64,000 nucleotides of DNA from Cheilinus undulatus (GCF_018320785.1 NC_054867.1:29763855-29827854), one strand, 5' to 3'; shown: positions 34,038 through 47,469, counted from the stretch's first letter. Program-made: numbers and translations. Notes: generated from the sequence alone by a model not told the origin.

Positions 34038-34589
34038 CTTTGTTTGCTTTTCAATTGTTTCGCTTCTATCTACACACATAGAAACAAATTTAACCCAGAA
34101 ATGTTAGCTCAAAATAAATACATACAGGTATTTATATTATTTGATAGAGGATCATTTTTTCTACCCATTGTCATTTCTACCCTTTTGAATTGTTTCCTTT
34201 AAATACATGTTTTCAGGCTTTTCTTTAAAACTGATCACGTCTGAAATCTTGTCTTGACTTATAATGCTAGTATACAGTTAAAAGATACAGAAAGTTCTAT
34301 TATATCTAGTGTAGATAATAAGAATACACAATGTTGGATTCCTGCCATTATAAGATATGATATGTAAAAATTCATTGTACCTGATATTGATACCAATATA
34401 TAAATATAATTCAGACCTAAACTTTAAATTCTTAAAACACACTTTAAGATTAACAACAACTTTAGACAACATATGTCTGTTTGTCCTGCCTTAAACTCTT
34501 TTAATATCTGCCGGTAGCTTGCTGATAAAAATGTCCATCCGGATGACCTAAAACACACAGGCTTTGAAATAATAATTTAAAATGCCTGA

Positions 34590-35640
34590 AAGTCAGCTTA
34601 CATTATAACTAATAGTCTCTCAGTGCTTACAATGTGAACTCTGTTTGATTTTGCCACTCGACACACGCATACAGCTTGTATTTGCTTAGCCCTTGGGTTC
34701 ACTGAGTTCACAGCACAAGTAATTACAAATTAAAAGTTGGGAACAGGACCAAATAATCGCTTGTTTACTCTGCTTACTTTGCAAATTCAAAATAGGCTGA
34801 AATCACAGCCTATAGTGCATTTGTTAATGAATAATTGGCTCAATTTGCATTAATAAGGGACTTTATAAATTAGTAGCAAATCAGTTTTTTAATACAAGTA
34901 CTATTTCCACCTGATGAAGTGCCCTCAGGCTCTTTTAATTAATCATAGTTCATTTTAGCATCGGCTCCTCTCCACTGTGGCTCCGTCATTCAGCTTGAAT
35001 TACTTTAGTCAGCCAAAGAATTAGAAATGCAACTTTTTCCTCCTCCCTTGGTTATACTTGCATGCAAGCAGGCTCTTATCCTGGGCTACACAGACAGAAG
35101 TGCATGCTGTACAGTGTGCACAATTAGAGGAAACTTTTCAATGGAAGAGAGGGTTGGGAAGGCGGTGTTGTTTGACTAATGGAGCCATTTCCTCATGGGC
35201 TAGTTTTCCATATTAGACAGAATGCACTGAAAATGTCAAATTGAGGTTAAATGGCAGCCATTAAATGCAGTCTTGTTTCTGAGGCTTAATTGAAGAGTTG
35301 AATTGGTGAAATGGCTTGTTCCCAAACACATATTCCACCTCATTTATTTTTCAGTGCTGATGAAATTTTAATTGAACATTAATAACGCCTGACTTGATGC
35401 CAGGAAGATAAGGTGTGATCCAGAATATCCATGACTCCAGATATCATCTAATCCTGTAACTTTTGGAGTAATAACCCTCCTAAAAATACTCATAGACACC
35501 AGAGCTACGTCTCAGATAAGACATTGCAGAAGCAGCACTGAAAGATGCCACGTGTGCAGGCAGACTGTCTGAGGTATTACTGAATAGTTTTAGATCCACT
35601 TTGGTCGGCATTTCTTGCACAAGTCTGCCCACTGAATTAT
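34590..35640 (+). other. Repeat-poor intronic block, possible conserved non-coding element
   Basis: About 1 kb with no recognised repeat and many TAAT-type homeodomain-like motifs ('ttttaattaatcat' near 34933, 'gcattaataaggg', 'ttttaattgaacattaataacg' pieces near 35365). The composition resembles vertebrate enhancers, but conservation cannot be tested here. Confidence 0.25.
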
Positions 35641-36210
35641 TCAGCAAAACAATATGTATGCTAGAAACAGAAGGAAGAATTTACTGGCAATCATATCATC
35701 AATAAAACATCAGTTGTTGTTGATACCTAACTGTATGTGCTGACTGTACATGCTGTGGTTTATGCCGTGTACCAGTGGGAGGAAAAGGTTGAGCGGGCGG
35801 TGAATGAAACCAGCCTATGTAATGCCACATGTCCTAGCGCGCCCATGTTGCTCACTTCTCCCTTTGAGACTGTTCAGTCTCAGAGGTATCATACCATTCT
35901 CTCAGGGGTTTGTCAGTACAGCGGGTCAATGCTATAAACTCTGTGAGTTGTTTCCTTAACTATAATCCTGTTTTCTCATTAAAGTGGAGTCACTTTTTTA
36001 TCTCATGAGAAATCTCTGGCTGGTTGGTTTTGTTTGTTCTCTTTCTGCTTTTTATTAGAAGGTAAGGCAAAGTTGGATGATGATGATGTCTTGTTACTCA
36101 GTGTGCCCATATGACTTGTTAAAAATCAAACTTCAAACAATATAATGACACCTCAGAGGTCACTAAAGCGTGCTGTTTTCCCTTAACCTTGCAAAGCTGA
36201 TAAAATGGTA

Positions 36211-36520
36211 AGATTCCATATCTGTAATCAAGGAGATCCATCATGCCAAGCTTCAGTCTGAAGTATTTCTGCCTGGTTTAAGAATGATTAGACTAATCAG
36301 TGTCATTTGAAGAGGATGAGGTGGTAGCTATGCTACGGGCCATGGATTAGTTGTCCTGCATGCCTGTAAACAATGACTGCTGCTGGGGAAGTTGTTAGCT
36401 CTGATGTAGCACTAGCAGCAGTTTTATTAGTACCAGAAAACATTTTTTTTTATTAAAGAAGAGCAAAGAACTGCACTGGTATCTTTTTTAGGCAGAGAAA
36501 TGTTTTGCTCTTCTCCTGAC
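36211..36520 (+). repeat. Intronic duplicated sequence, copy A
   Basis: Shares ordered blocks with 48937-49190 in the same orientation: 'agattccatatct', 'agatcca', 'aagcttcagtctgaa', 'gtcatttgaagaggat', 'ctgatgtagcactagcagca', 'aaagaactgcactg'. Copy A has about 45-50 extra bases in the middle. The core of about 100 bases looks roughly three-quarters identical by eye. Confidence 0.7.
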
Positions 36521-37149
36521 CAGCTTCAGCATGAGATTAATTCATCAGGGCTGCCTGTTCAGTTCATGTTATGTGGTTTACCCACCAGGGATATTCATGC
36601 CCACTATGCCAAATGTCTTTCACTCTGATTGACCCATAATAAATGTGACGAACAGATAATTAATCCAATCACTCCCTGAGAATTTTTTCAAAGGTTTTGC
36701 CCTCCCCAAACGCAGAGTAAAGACAGTTACCTGGATGGTTTTAAATATTTTTCATGCAATGACTATGAAACAGGTGAGTCAGGTTACCCCATCAAAGAAA
36801 TATTTCAAACTTCAACTTCATTTTCAATTTTTTTAAAACATGGTCATATTACAGGATATGTGACTTTGAATCATTTTTAAGATTATATTTGGTGCTTTAT
36901 ACATGTGTTAAAGGAATAGTCAGATAAAAATTATCTCTGTAATGTTTAGTCACCTTTCATTATTAAAGGTCTCTATATTTGTATAAAGCTTCTCTTGTAT
37001 TTGTTGGTCATATTGATTTTTATTTCCCCTGTGAACAAAAAGCGTCTGAAAACAACGTAAGGAGAGTTTGCAACTCAAAACAACAACAAATGAAAATACA
37101 AAACAAAATACAACAAATCTTTGCAGGAAAAAAATGGCCATAAGCCTCA

Positions 37150-37801
37150 TAGGTGGAGTGAGGGGGGCGGCCTACAGAGCTTAAGTCCCAAATGTTTTCT
37201 CAAAACCCCAAAACTTTCAGGCTGGCTAAAGTATTTTTCTGCTTATAGTGTTATGATCAATATATGCAAAAAGAAATAATTTATAGTATTCAAATAGACA
37301 TGGACATTTCATTCCTGTAGGCAAACTGAATAGAATAAAACTTTATTTTACTTATAAGAGCTGAAACTACAATATAAATAAATAATTTTAACACTGTAAT
37401 AGAAATGAATATTTTCTGTATCTTTGAATATGTATCCAAATCTAGAACCCCATGTTTTGCTTTTAATGTTCTTTTTTAATGAATAGTACCACTTATAAAG
37501 TTTTACACTAAATTCATACTCTATCCATGTTATGTTAATTTAAAAAAGAAATATCAGACAGTTTCTAGATAGAAGAGGTGAAATTATTGAGCTTCAGTAC
37601 AGTCTATTATGGTTTTAAAATGATGGTCACACTTTGAGAACCATGGCACTTGAAATAAACCATACTGGCTGTAAAGGATGCTTTTTTAGGATAGAACTGC
37701 ATCATTTTTGCCCAAATGAACTTACTGGGGAGCATACCCCTGGACCCTCCTACATTTGGGCTAAGCCCCCAAGGTCAAACACTTCTGGCTCTGCCCTTGA
37801 T
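37150..37801. repeat. Probable non-autonomous DNA element, related end to 28945-29817
   Basis: 'gaggggggcggcc' near 37160, then 'ggggagcatacccctggacc' and a right end 'ttctggctctgcccttga', as in a common fish repeat whose ends read 'ctggctccgcccctga'. Boundaries are approximate. Confidence 0.4.
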
Positions 37802-40069
37802 GAGCCTTGGAGACCTAGTTCTACTCGCACCTTTTTTGTGTTTGCAATCCTGATTTCCAGTGCAATTCAATGTTCAGCATCTTAAGTGCAAAAAGACCCC
37901 TGCAATATCAGTTTCTTGTAGCAGTAAGAGCTCTCAGTTGAAAACAGATACTTTACTGTATATACCAGGACAAAGGTCCTCTATCAGATACTTCTTTGAA
38001 ATAAAGAAAACATAAAACATATGTAGAATTTTTTAAAACCTGTATGGTTATTTTCAAGGGCAACAAAATAGCAGCAAGAGTGACAGGCATGTAAGATAAA
38101 AAGGCAAAATCCTCTTATTGTTATGTGGTCTGTTGGTTTTAATTGGAGGCATCAGTATATTATGTTTTAAAATAAGACATAATAGAAACAAATAATTGGG
38201 AGTAAAATAAGTTTGTGATCCTTACATTTTTCACACAGTCATGGCAGTAAAAACCTTAGTAAAATTAGCACTCCCTCAGTAGAATTTAGTTACAAGTTAA
38301 TACTCCCTTGAAAATGTTTCATTTAACATGAAGCGACATTTGAAGGCTTAGAAAAATGAGAAAACAACAACAAAGAAATTTAACATATCAAAGAGATGCA
38401 CCAATTAGAACTACACACACACAAACACACACTAACAAATGCAGCAAACATAATTGGATTGTTAATCCATTCCAGGCATGGGAGTGGATAGAGGAAATCG
38501 TGAGATGCTGAAACCAATAATTGCTGCTCTATATAATTCCTATTATAAATCCATTTACAAACTTTGTGAATAGAAAGAAGACATTGTGATCTACCATTCA
38601 TCAAAATAGGGAATATATTAAACACATATTATTAAACATAATGAAAGCCCGACTGCAGCAGCAAGTTCCTTTTAAATTTCACAGGGGATAAAACAATTAG
38701 CATTGACACATACAGCTTTCCCTTCTGACACCTCTGTGCTCTGGGAATTTGAGTTCCTGTCCTGTAAAAGCCTTGCAGCGTTCTCGCTTCCCACTCAAGC
38801 TTTGGTCCACAAGAACCGGATACAGAGCTATAAAAACTGACACTTAGTTGTTTTGCCCTAGTGGAGGCAGTTTGAATTAATTGCATGGAAACTTCTCTCC
38901 TCTCAGTGAGCCAGAAAGAGCCATGACTGCAGGCCTTTAACTGCACTTCTTAGCACACATCAGACATGCCCAACTGACTTCACTGTAAGCCCTTTGCTTT
39001 GTTGTTTGTGAAGTCTGGGAGATTACTCTGTATGGTGTCAGGATGGAGATATTCTCTGTGTTGTCTTACCTGCAGCACGTTTTTACCCCAGACAACTTTT
39101 TTAAGAAAAGGGGGGAAATCGATTGCAAAGACATTAAGATGTAAGCTGAGCTGGGTTGTTCGAGGACACACCCACACCAGCCATTAAGACGTGTGACTTC
39201 CCACGGACCGCTGCCTGCTGATAGTTCTGCATGAGGGAGTGCAGCCACTCATGCTAACCTCCATCACTGTACCACCGGGGAGCACAGAGGGTCCAGAAGA
39301 CATGCAGAACCACAGTCACTATGATTTCATGCTCTCTGTTGTTATTTCAACTCCAAGTAATGGAGCTGAGAGTTTCCTCGTTCTCTTTGTGTTCCTGCCT
39401 CTCCTTTTTTTGTCTTACTGTATGTTTGTATGCTAATATCCAGGCATGAGGCTATCCGGCAGAGTATTTTATGAGTTGTTTTTATGTGTTGTTGCCAGGT
39501 GACCGTAATTCTGCTGTCGTGCTTAGGTGAGCTTTGAATAGCCACAAATCAATGGCGCACAGTTTCCCAGCTGGCAGTCTGATTGCAGCAGCGTATATCA
39601 CAAGGACTGTTTGGTGTTTTTACAGAGCAAAGTCTCTTATCATCTCATCTCCCTGATTCTGTTTTCTTTTGTTGTACTCCCTCCTCTCATTACTCAAATA
39701 CCAAGTAACCTAATCAGCATGGTAACACGTATTATTGTACCAATTCTAATTTAAGATAGGAAGAACTCTGTCCTCATCTAAATGCATAAAGATAAAAGAT
39801 ATCTTCATTTTCCATAACACCCAAGGAACTTTTTTCAAGCTTTTTATAGCTCCCTCTGCACTCAAGGATAGATACACAATTAACATTTAGAGGCCATACT
39901 GGAGTGAGAAGAAATAGCTTATTTATAGGTTCAATCTGCGCACAAACCATTCAGATATTGACCTTATTTTTTTACACCATTTTCTTTAGTACACATATAT
40001 TTTGATCTTTTTTATTACCCTATGCAGTCTGTTTACAACAGTGCAGATTTTCACATTAAAAGCAAGCTG

Positions 40070-40215
40070 TGGGAGCACAGATGGTTTAGCATTTACCTGG
40101 TGCAGCCCAGGTTCAAGTCTGACCTGTGGCTCCTTCCAGACAAGTCATATTTTAGTCTCTCATCCCTGTTTTAGACTCTTTACACTGTCTTTATACCAAA
40201 TTACAAAGCCTGGAA
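40070..40215 (+). mobile_element. Degenerate tRNA-derived SINE
   Basis: 'gggagcacagatggtttagc' resembles a tRNA 5' half with an A box, and 'caggttcaagtctgacctg' contains a B box (GGTTCAAGTCT). It is followed by 'ctctcatccctgttttagac'. No anticodon stem or clean target duplication was found, so the limits are approximate. Confidence 0.5.
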
Positions 40216-40404
40216 TAAATCTAATTTTTACTGTACAAATAAACATTACAGCCTGGTTAAAAAAACAACTTGGTATTATGGATGCATCGGTCCTGTTAAC
40301 AGACATCAGTACATTTGCAAATAATGTTGCATCACCAGATGTCAGTAGCAGATCTTTATCCGTTGTGTTGAAGTTGTGGGCCATAGACTGGTATCAGTAT
40401 CATC

Positions 40405-40680
40405 CCTAAGAACTGGAAGAGGGACATTGTTGTTCCAGTGTGGAAGGGAAAGGGTGATGTGTGTGATTGTAACAACTACAGGGGCATAGGGAACAGGATC
40501 TGTGATCTTCTGCTCCAACACCAGCGGCCTGAAAAGTCATGCTTTACACCTAAGAAATCTACAGTAGACCACATCCTGGCACTTCAGGTCCCCAATTCAA
40601 TACCTAGAGAATTTGGGCATGGGCCTGGTGCAGTCCTGGACGATGGACATCAGGAGTTCGGAGCAGTACAGAACTAGGGA
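40405..40680 (+). pseudogene. LINE reverse transcriptase fragment
   Basis: Translation shows NWKRDIVVPVWKGKGDVCDC, then NNYRGI, and later QHQRPEKSCFTPKKSTVDHI with LALQV. These are signature blocks of reverse transcriptases from fish non-LTR retrotransposons. The part between them is deleted, and the sequence decays after about 40600. A short fossil with no catalytic YxDD motif. Confidence 0.75.
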
Positions 40681-42183
40681 TGATGTTGCAAAGTGCCCAA
40701 ACAGCATATGCTCCTATGTCGTCACCAAACGAAACATTTTGTTGCTGAAATAAAAGAAATCCGTTCATGCCCAGAATACCCCTAAACAGGCAAATCAACC
40801 AGCCTGTTGACTTGCATATCTGCTTCCTTATTGGGTATTGTGAAAAATCAAATCTGAAATGTTATTCAGTGAAGAGGCAGGAACACGATTTTACCAACAA
40901 ATATTTTTTTGCAAACGTATTTCTTAGTGTGGAAGTAAAAGGGTTTTAAGTGGAATAGCAAAGGTGTAACATGCTTTCCTTTATGTCTTTTTGGCTCATG
41001 CTTAATTCAGCATTCATAACCTTCATTTTCAGGCTGCATATAAAGATCTTCCTTGTGTATTTGCAAGTAAAGCAACCCTAACGAAGTTCTAAACCAAGAG
41101 AGAGAGACATTAGCCTTATTGATTTAAATCTCGCCTTTGATGCTGTGAGGAACCGCATGAATTTCACCTTAGGATGTAGCATGTCCCATCAGAGCAGCTG
41201 CTGATCGATGCAGAAAATCTGCCCATCTGTGAACTGCAGAGATGAGGATTAAATTGTTTGTGCATTGGATAGAGTGTGTTCCATATGTAGCTTATTTGCT
41301 AAGCCTGAACGATTTCTGTGAGACTTCAAAGACTCATATTGCAGTCAGAACCTCCACCATAGTTTTCTGTACATTTTCACGAACTTAAAACTATATGTTC
41401 TTTTCAAAACTATGTTGTTGCTATTTTACTATCCTGAAGAAATGTACTGTTTTAATTTTGCTCAGGCTAATCCTCTTATAAATATGTGTGAAAGCAGTTT
41501 TAAAGATTGTACTCCAGGTCCATGATTTATTTTGCTTTTCAGAAAGAGGTGCTATGTACACTAGTCTGTCTTCACTTATGAAAAGGTTGCATAAATGACC
41601 AAATGCACAGACTGGTTTTACATTATTGAATTTACCTTATATATCAGTTCATGGATTTTGAACATCATAGGCATGCTGAAAAGGCCGTGGCTAAATAGAT
41701 TACATCCATGGCCTTAGTGTATGTTTTAAAAGACTATTTCAACTACCACGCAAGGAGGGATGGAAAGAATTAAGGATTATTTAGGAGAACAAAATTTTGC
41801 ATTTGAGTGAAAATATAACTTTTGGTTTGCTCTTGTCAATATTTTGAATTAGAGCTAGATTTTTTGTGTTTATAGATTGTTGCATTTTGCAAAAGATTAC
41901 TCCTTTTCTCTTTGATAATCTGGTGCTGTACATGTGCAAACCGGGGTTTTCACTTTGATCATGTCAACCTCCTGTCTTTCAATCATCAATTGCAGTACTT
42001 ACTGTAAATCATTGCTGTAAAAATGTAAATAAATTCTGTAATTCACATTATCTGACCTCACCCACCCCACGCATTAAAACTAACTACATAGCAATGCTCA
42101 ATGTAGTTTATGAAGTGACTGAAAACTTCTTACAGGAGCTTTAACTTTCATTCAAGGCGTCAAGTATTGCACTCTTAAAATGA

Positions 42184-42655
42184 CAAGCTATGTTAACTTA
42201 AGCTTAAGCTAACATAGCTAGCGTAGCTATGGTAACTAACATCACTACACTAGCTATGTTATCTTTACCTAAGCTAACAAAGCTGTATTAGATGTGTTAT
42301 CTTTAGATAAAGCTAACATAGCCACACTAGCTATGTTATTAATGCTACTACATAAGCCAATGTAGCTAAGTAAGCTTCAGGACTGAGCTTTAGCAAACGT
42401 AGAAAAGCTTATGTTGCTGAGTAGCTAAGGTATCTATGTAGCTTACATAGCTGCTTTGTGACCTCAGCTTTAGCTACATTAGTTATGTAGCTTCATCATC
42501 TATGGCTAAGTAAGCTTTGGCAATATTAGCCTTAGCTAATAAAGCTTAAGCTAACTTAACTACATAGATACCATAGATATGTGGCTTATGTAGCCACATA
42601 GCTACATTAGCTACATAGCTACATTAGCTTGATAGCTTTGTAAGCTAAACTAGCT
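42184..42655. repeat. AGCT-rich quasi-palindromic array
   Basis: About 30 copies of the self-complementary tetramer AGCT fall in about 470 bases, mostly within 'tagcta', 'aagctaa', 'taagctt' or 'catagctac' and often preceded by 'aca' or 'ta'. Chance would give about two. Spacing is irregular, so this is not a simple microsatellite. The whole block can fold on itself on either strand. No ORF. Confidence 0.85.
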
Positions 42656-45596
42656 GTATTAGAATATTTTCATGTAGGACAAGTTTAATTTCCTGTGAGC
42701 AGACTGTTTATTCAGTTTTATTAAATGTTTTGTATTTAGGTGCAAGTTTTCAACTTTTTGGTACCTTAACCCTTACTTTAACCCTTAATGGCTGTTTAAT
42801 CCAGTTTTATTTGAAAAGTGTTAGTGTATATTTCCATTTGGAGATTTACAGTGTCTCATATGAACGGTCGTGAGAGTGGCTGTCAGAGATGCCTTGTGTC
42901 TTGTTGCTTCCATTTCAGAGGAATGAATGTTTGTGTGAATACAATGATACTGCGATGGTTATGAGATGATTAACAAAATGCAAATATTTATTGTGCTTGA
43001 TGTGTGCACGGCTTCAATGGTAAGTCAGAGTTTTAAGTTTCATTTGGAAAACCCTTAAAGTTTAATTTTAAAGAAAACTTTCTTTTACTTTGGAGATACA
43101 AATGAATTATTAAAAATTTCTGTTAAGCTGAGACACTTCTGTCTTATGATCAACATGATTCCATGAAGATTTAAGAGTCAATAACTGACCATTCATTTGC
43201 AAAGCTGTGGATAGAAATAACATTTGATTAATACATCGGTCCATTTTACCAGAGCATGGTTGGCTTCACCCTTCATGTTGTACAGTGAAGCGTGCAGTTT
43301 CAGGAAGAGGTTCTGAACTGTGGCCCCTCTGTTGCCCTGTCGTTTCCATGGAGAGAGGTGATCTACCATGCTACATTAGCTTATCACGCAAGCCAGCTGA
43401 GGCAACACTGTATGCTACACAAACACACACACAGACTCCCACTGCATTGTATCTCTGTTTGACAGTCCTCTAAATCCGTGCTTTATTTTTGGTACAATGC
43501 CTTATCTGACTGTCCTCATATTCCTCACACTAACACACATGAGCGGCAGAGTTGTTGGCTGTAAAAAGTCTGCACCAACACTGCTGACATTTAAAAAGGT
43601 GAAGGGGTCAACGGTGAGCGGACGGAGACTCAACTACTCTTCTGCAGACCTTCATTCATTATTCAATCGCACCTGTCAGCTCCAGAACATCACTCAAGAA
43701 GATGTAGAGTGGTGTAGGAACAAGTGGTCACCCGCAGACTAAAACAGAAGTTTCAAGAGAGTCAGGTATAAAAACTCAAGGCTGTTGCGTGCCCAAACTA
43801 TGACGAGAGCTACAGTTTCACACAACACCAAAGATTTCATCGCTCACTCTGCAGGCTGAGACTGAAAAGGTCAGATTCTTACCACTCCCACAGAAATGAC
43901 AGATGACTGAATAATGCAATGAAATCTGAAGTCAGTCCAATAAATTTCCTGACAGCAGATGTATTTTCTGTGAGGCCTGTAATCCGTCTCCTGGTATTCA
44001 CAGATTCTGATCTCGCCCTTTTTTGGCTTCTTAGCTCCAGTGCGACCTGCTTGTCATCAGTTGATGACAGCAGAACAAAAAGACGGCTCATACATTTTTT
44101 AACAAGCTACTTTCGTCATTTGGTACACCTCATTCGGGGTCACTTAGCTGTCAAGCAAACAGTGAAGAAGAACAATGTGATGACACTGTAGCTAAGGAGG
44201 TTCAGGGCTTTGTGCCCTTTGTTTATCCACCGTACCAGAGCTCAGCTGTTGTGTTTACATCTTCCCATAGCCTTTGCTTCCACTAGGATACACTTTGGTC
44301 ATTTGAGATAATGTACGGGCAAAGCTTAGTCATATATAGAGACTGGGAAATGAGCAACACTAATAATCACACGGGACAAATGTTCCACTTCTCCCTTTAA
44401 CTCATATTACTCTGATAATCCAAAAATGATGCACCTAAACACACATATCATTTTGTGTCACTCTTAATACACTGGTTATGGGCTTAGAGGACAAAAACAC
44501 AAAAAATGACATTCAAAAATCAGTTGAACGATAGCTACAGGTATGTGCTGTACAGCTTTGTATTCTCAGCACCACCGGTGACAGAAATCCAGTGGCCAAC
44601 CTCTGTCACATAGATGCCAATGAAGCTGGTTTGTACACAGTCCTTGTGAATGACAGGTCATGTGACTGGTTGTTTGATTCAGAGTGGATGATTTTATAAA
44701 AAGTAGCAGGTGCTTCCAGACAAACATTTGTTCAAGGGTATAATATAAAACCTTTGAGTAGATGTCACACTTGAGCACCAACAGCAGGGGTTTGTATGGC
44801 TGTTTGTCAGAAAGATATATGCACCCTGAAGTTGACATGGTCATAACTTCTCATTACTTGTTTCATGTTTTTAGTCTTTGAGGCCAAATGTAGACTAATG
44901 TGCCTCCATAAACAGCATCTCTTCGTGGTTGATGTTGTTCTCTTCCCCTATCTATTAAAGGTGAAATATCAACAAGCTGAAAGAAGTGCAGTCCTTTGAG
45001 TGTGAACACAGAGCTGAGAACAACAAACTCAGGGGTTTGACTTTGCTGTTTTATAGAAAATTATTACTCTGCAAATATTTGATATCTTCTCAGGATGCTG
45101 CATATTATGATAAAAGATACACTAAAATGCAGCACTGTTACAATGTTGACAATAATAAAAAATGTAGCTATTTAATCAAATTCCTATTATAAATGTTGCC
45201 TTCTGTAGCACTAAACAAGTTATACTAATGTCACTTCAAGTCATATACAACAAGAGGAGACAGGTTTTTTCATGGTTAAATTACTTTTAAACCATAAAGC
45301 TTAGCCTCTTACTTTTTTCCTGCTGAAGCCAGCCATTTTTCCATTCCAATGATGCTATCTATACTTTCAAATTCCTTACAGAAGCGTTTCTGGCAACCCT
45401 GGAAAGTGAGTGACTTAGTGACTTTCCTAGTCGGCTAAATGAGCGTTTACATTTTGTTTAGCCAAATAGTCTTAAGAGGCAAAACCCCCTAGAAAACAGT
45501 CAAATTCCTCACAGGGTAATTGTGTCGACGGGTGTTATGTTAGCTTGATATAGTCTCTACAGCGTGGCTACCATTAAAAGCTAGCGCCTTCGTTCC

Positions 45597-45821
45597 TCAT
45601 TGCAGATTAATATCGTGCTTTGATATTTGGCCTCTTTTCACTTCAGGTGAGTAGTTATACGCGAGTTCAACCTTCGACAGCCTACATACCACTTTATTTC
45701 CATTTACAACTTTAGAAAATTGTTGTACCGTGATCTTCCAGCTACACACTAACAGCCTAGCCACCGCTGAGCTTCTCATATTTACATCCGGTGAAGTGCC
45801 AAAGAGGAAGGCAGCGGTCAT
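45597..45821 (-). other. Open reading frame of unknown nature, 74 codons
   Basis: A - strand frame beginning MTAAFLFGTSPDVNM in a stretch that holds more CpG than its surroundings (about 45530-45850). 'gcctctagtggc' just beside its start resembles a CTCF core on the reverse strand. No family is recognised. It may be the remnant of a gene start carried in a repeat, or chance. Confidence 0.2.
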
Positions 45822-46108
45822 TGACTGAAGCTACTGCGGCCTCTAGTGGCAGGAGGTTCATTACATTTTAAAAAAGCATTATATACTGGGATTTCAAGCC
45901 CGTGTTCAAAGATGATTGGTGATTCATTTAACCAACTAGTAAATCCCACGGCGGCTAATTTCAGAAACGATTTTAACCATTGTACTGATTAACAGCGCTC
46001 ATCCCTATGTTGAACTTTGTAATATCAAATATTTAAAATCCATTTTTGATAGTTTCTGCTGCTACAGCTAATGCTAATGCCAAAGCTTATATCACACAAT
46101 GCTTGATG

Positions 46109-46350
46109 CAGGGGCGTAGCTAGGGATTTGGGGCCCCCAGAAAGAATATTACACAGGGCCCCCCTTAACTGGCTGGCCCAGCAACAAATGTTGCGTCATT
46201 TTTACAATATCTATGCATTTTAATGTATTTTTGAACCATAATTTCCCCATTTATAAGAATTTTTTTTTTTTTTTACTGTGGTTGAATTAAATTTGCTTGC
46301 ATGTCGCAGCACTGGATTATACCATTTGGACATTTTTAAGGGAGGAGCAG
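46109..46350 (+). repeat. Partial repeat with 'caggggcgtagctaggg' terminus
   Basis: 'gcaggggcgtagctagggat' followed by 'ggggcccccagaaa' and 'cagggcccccctt' is the left end of a common fish DNA element. No matching right end was identified, so the copy is probably truncated. Confidence 0.45.
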
Positions 46351-47279
46351 GGGCTCCCCAGTATTTTATTTTATTCGAAACACATTTCAGTCTGTTGACC
46401 AATTACTTAAGTCACCTTTGATTCAATTATGACACCAATTACTAAGGAAAAAATAAATAAAAACACACTTTCATTGCAGGCTTCTCAAGGGTCCCTACCT
46501 ACTGTAGTCCTGGTTAATCAGTAACCCTTTCCCTCCTGTGCTACACTCATGCTTGATGACAGGCTGTGACAACCAATGGCAGGTTATCCTGTTGCTCTGT
46601 CAAAATGTGCATGTCTTGACAGTTAGATCACACCAGAGATGGCCTGAACAGCTCATAGTGGAGAGAAAGAGAGCCTGTGATATGGCCCTCTGTGTCTCTG
46701 CAGACAGAAACATATAAATGCTCTGAGCTGCTGCCAGACAGAGGAACAGTAATTACCTGAACCTGATACAGAACCCAACACCTGAAAGCTCCATGGACGA
46801 ACAGTCAACAACGGGGTTCAGTTAACGCAAGATCGCCTGCAGTCTCTCCCTGTGTGCCATGATGTCTGCCATGCTAGACAGGCTGAATTAAACAAAGCGT
46901 CGGGTTACTGTTGTGGTGCGTGTATCTCCTTGCATCGTTTTAATAGATGTCGGTGACACGCTGAGGTACAACAGTGTGGCAAACAAAGGTGACTTTAATT
47001 TATCAGCCTGATGCTGATGCTATTTTCTGCCTTGACTAATGAGACATGAAAAGACCAAAAGACAGACTGCACATGATAAGTATGAAGGAAAATGTCAGCA
47101 GGAATAGAGGCAGATGGGTGAGAGAGATGGTCATTGTTCTGCAGACAGGTCTCTCTCAATAGCTTGAGCTCTTTAGCAAATAGAGGAAAGAAGAAAAGCA
47201 AACAGCATCTATTGATGATCCTGTCATCTGTAGTTTTTATACTACAGGGGAGAGCATAACATCAGAAAGCTGAAAATTC

Positions 47280-47469
47280 GGGGGCGTACAGAGAGCGAAG
47301 CGGTCTAAGGCGCTACCCGTGTACGCGGACAGCCTGGATTCGAATCCGGCCTGTGGCCCTTTGCCACATGTCTCTCCCCATTCTCTCTCCCATTTCCAAC
47401 TCTATCCACTGTCCTCCTCTACATAATAAAGGCATGAAAATCTCAAAAATAAATCTTAAAAAAAAGAAG
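47280..47469 (+). mobile_element. tRNA-derived SINE with target-site duplication
   Basis: The 5' part 'ggcgtacagagagcgaagcg' plus 'gtctaaggcgctacccg' and the B box 'ggattcgaatcc' resemble a tRNA with a long variable arm. The body reads 'ctgtggccctttgccacatg', 'tctctccccattctctctcc' and 'aataaaggcatgaaaa', with an A-rich tail. The flanks 'gaaagctgaaaattc' (47265-47279) and 'gaaagctgaaaatcc' (47470-47484) form a 15-bp target duplication with one mismatch. A different SINE family from that at 14695. Confidence 0.87.

Noticed and set aside
38400..38440. CRISPR-like or regular short repeats
   Set aside because: A simple CA-type run only. No repeat-spacer array exists, and the DNA is vertebrate.
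47281..47360. tRNA-Leu/Ser-like gene
   Set aside because: tRNA-like head only. It is followed by a SINE body and A-rich tail with 15-bp flanking duplications.
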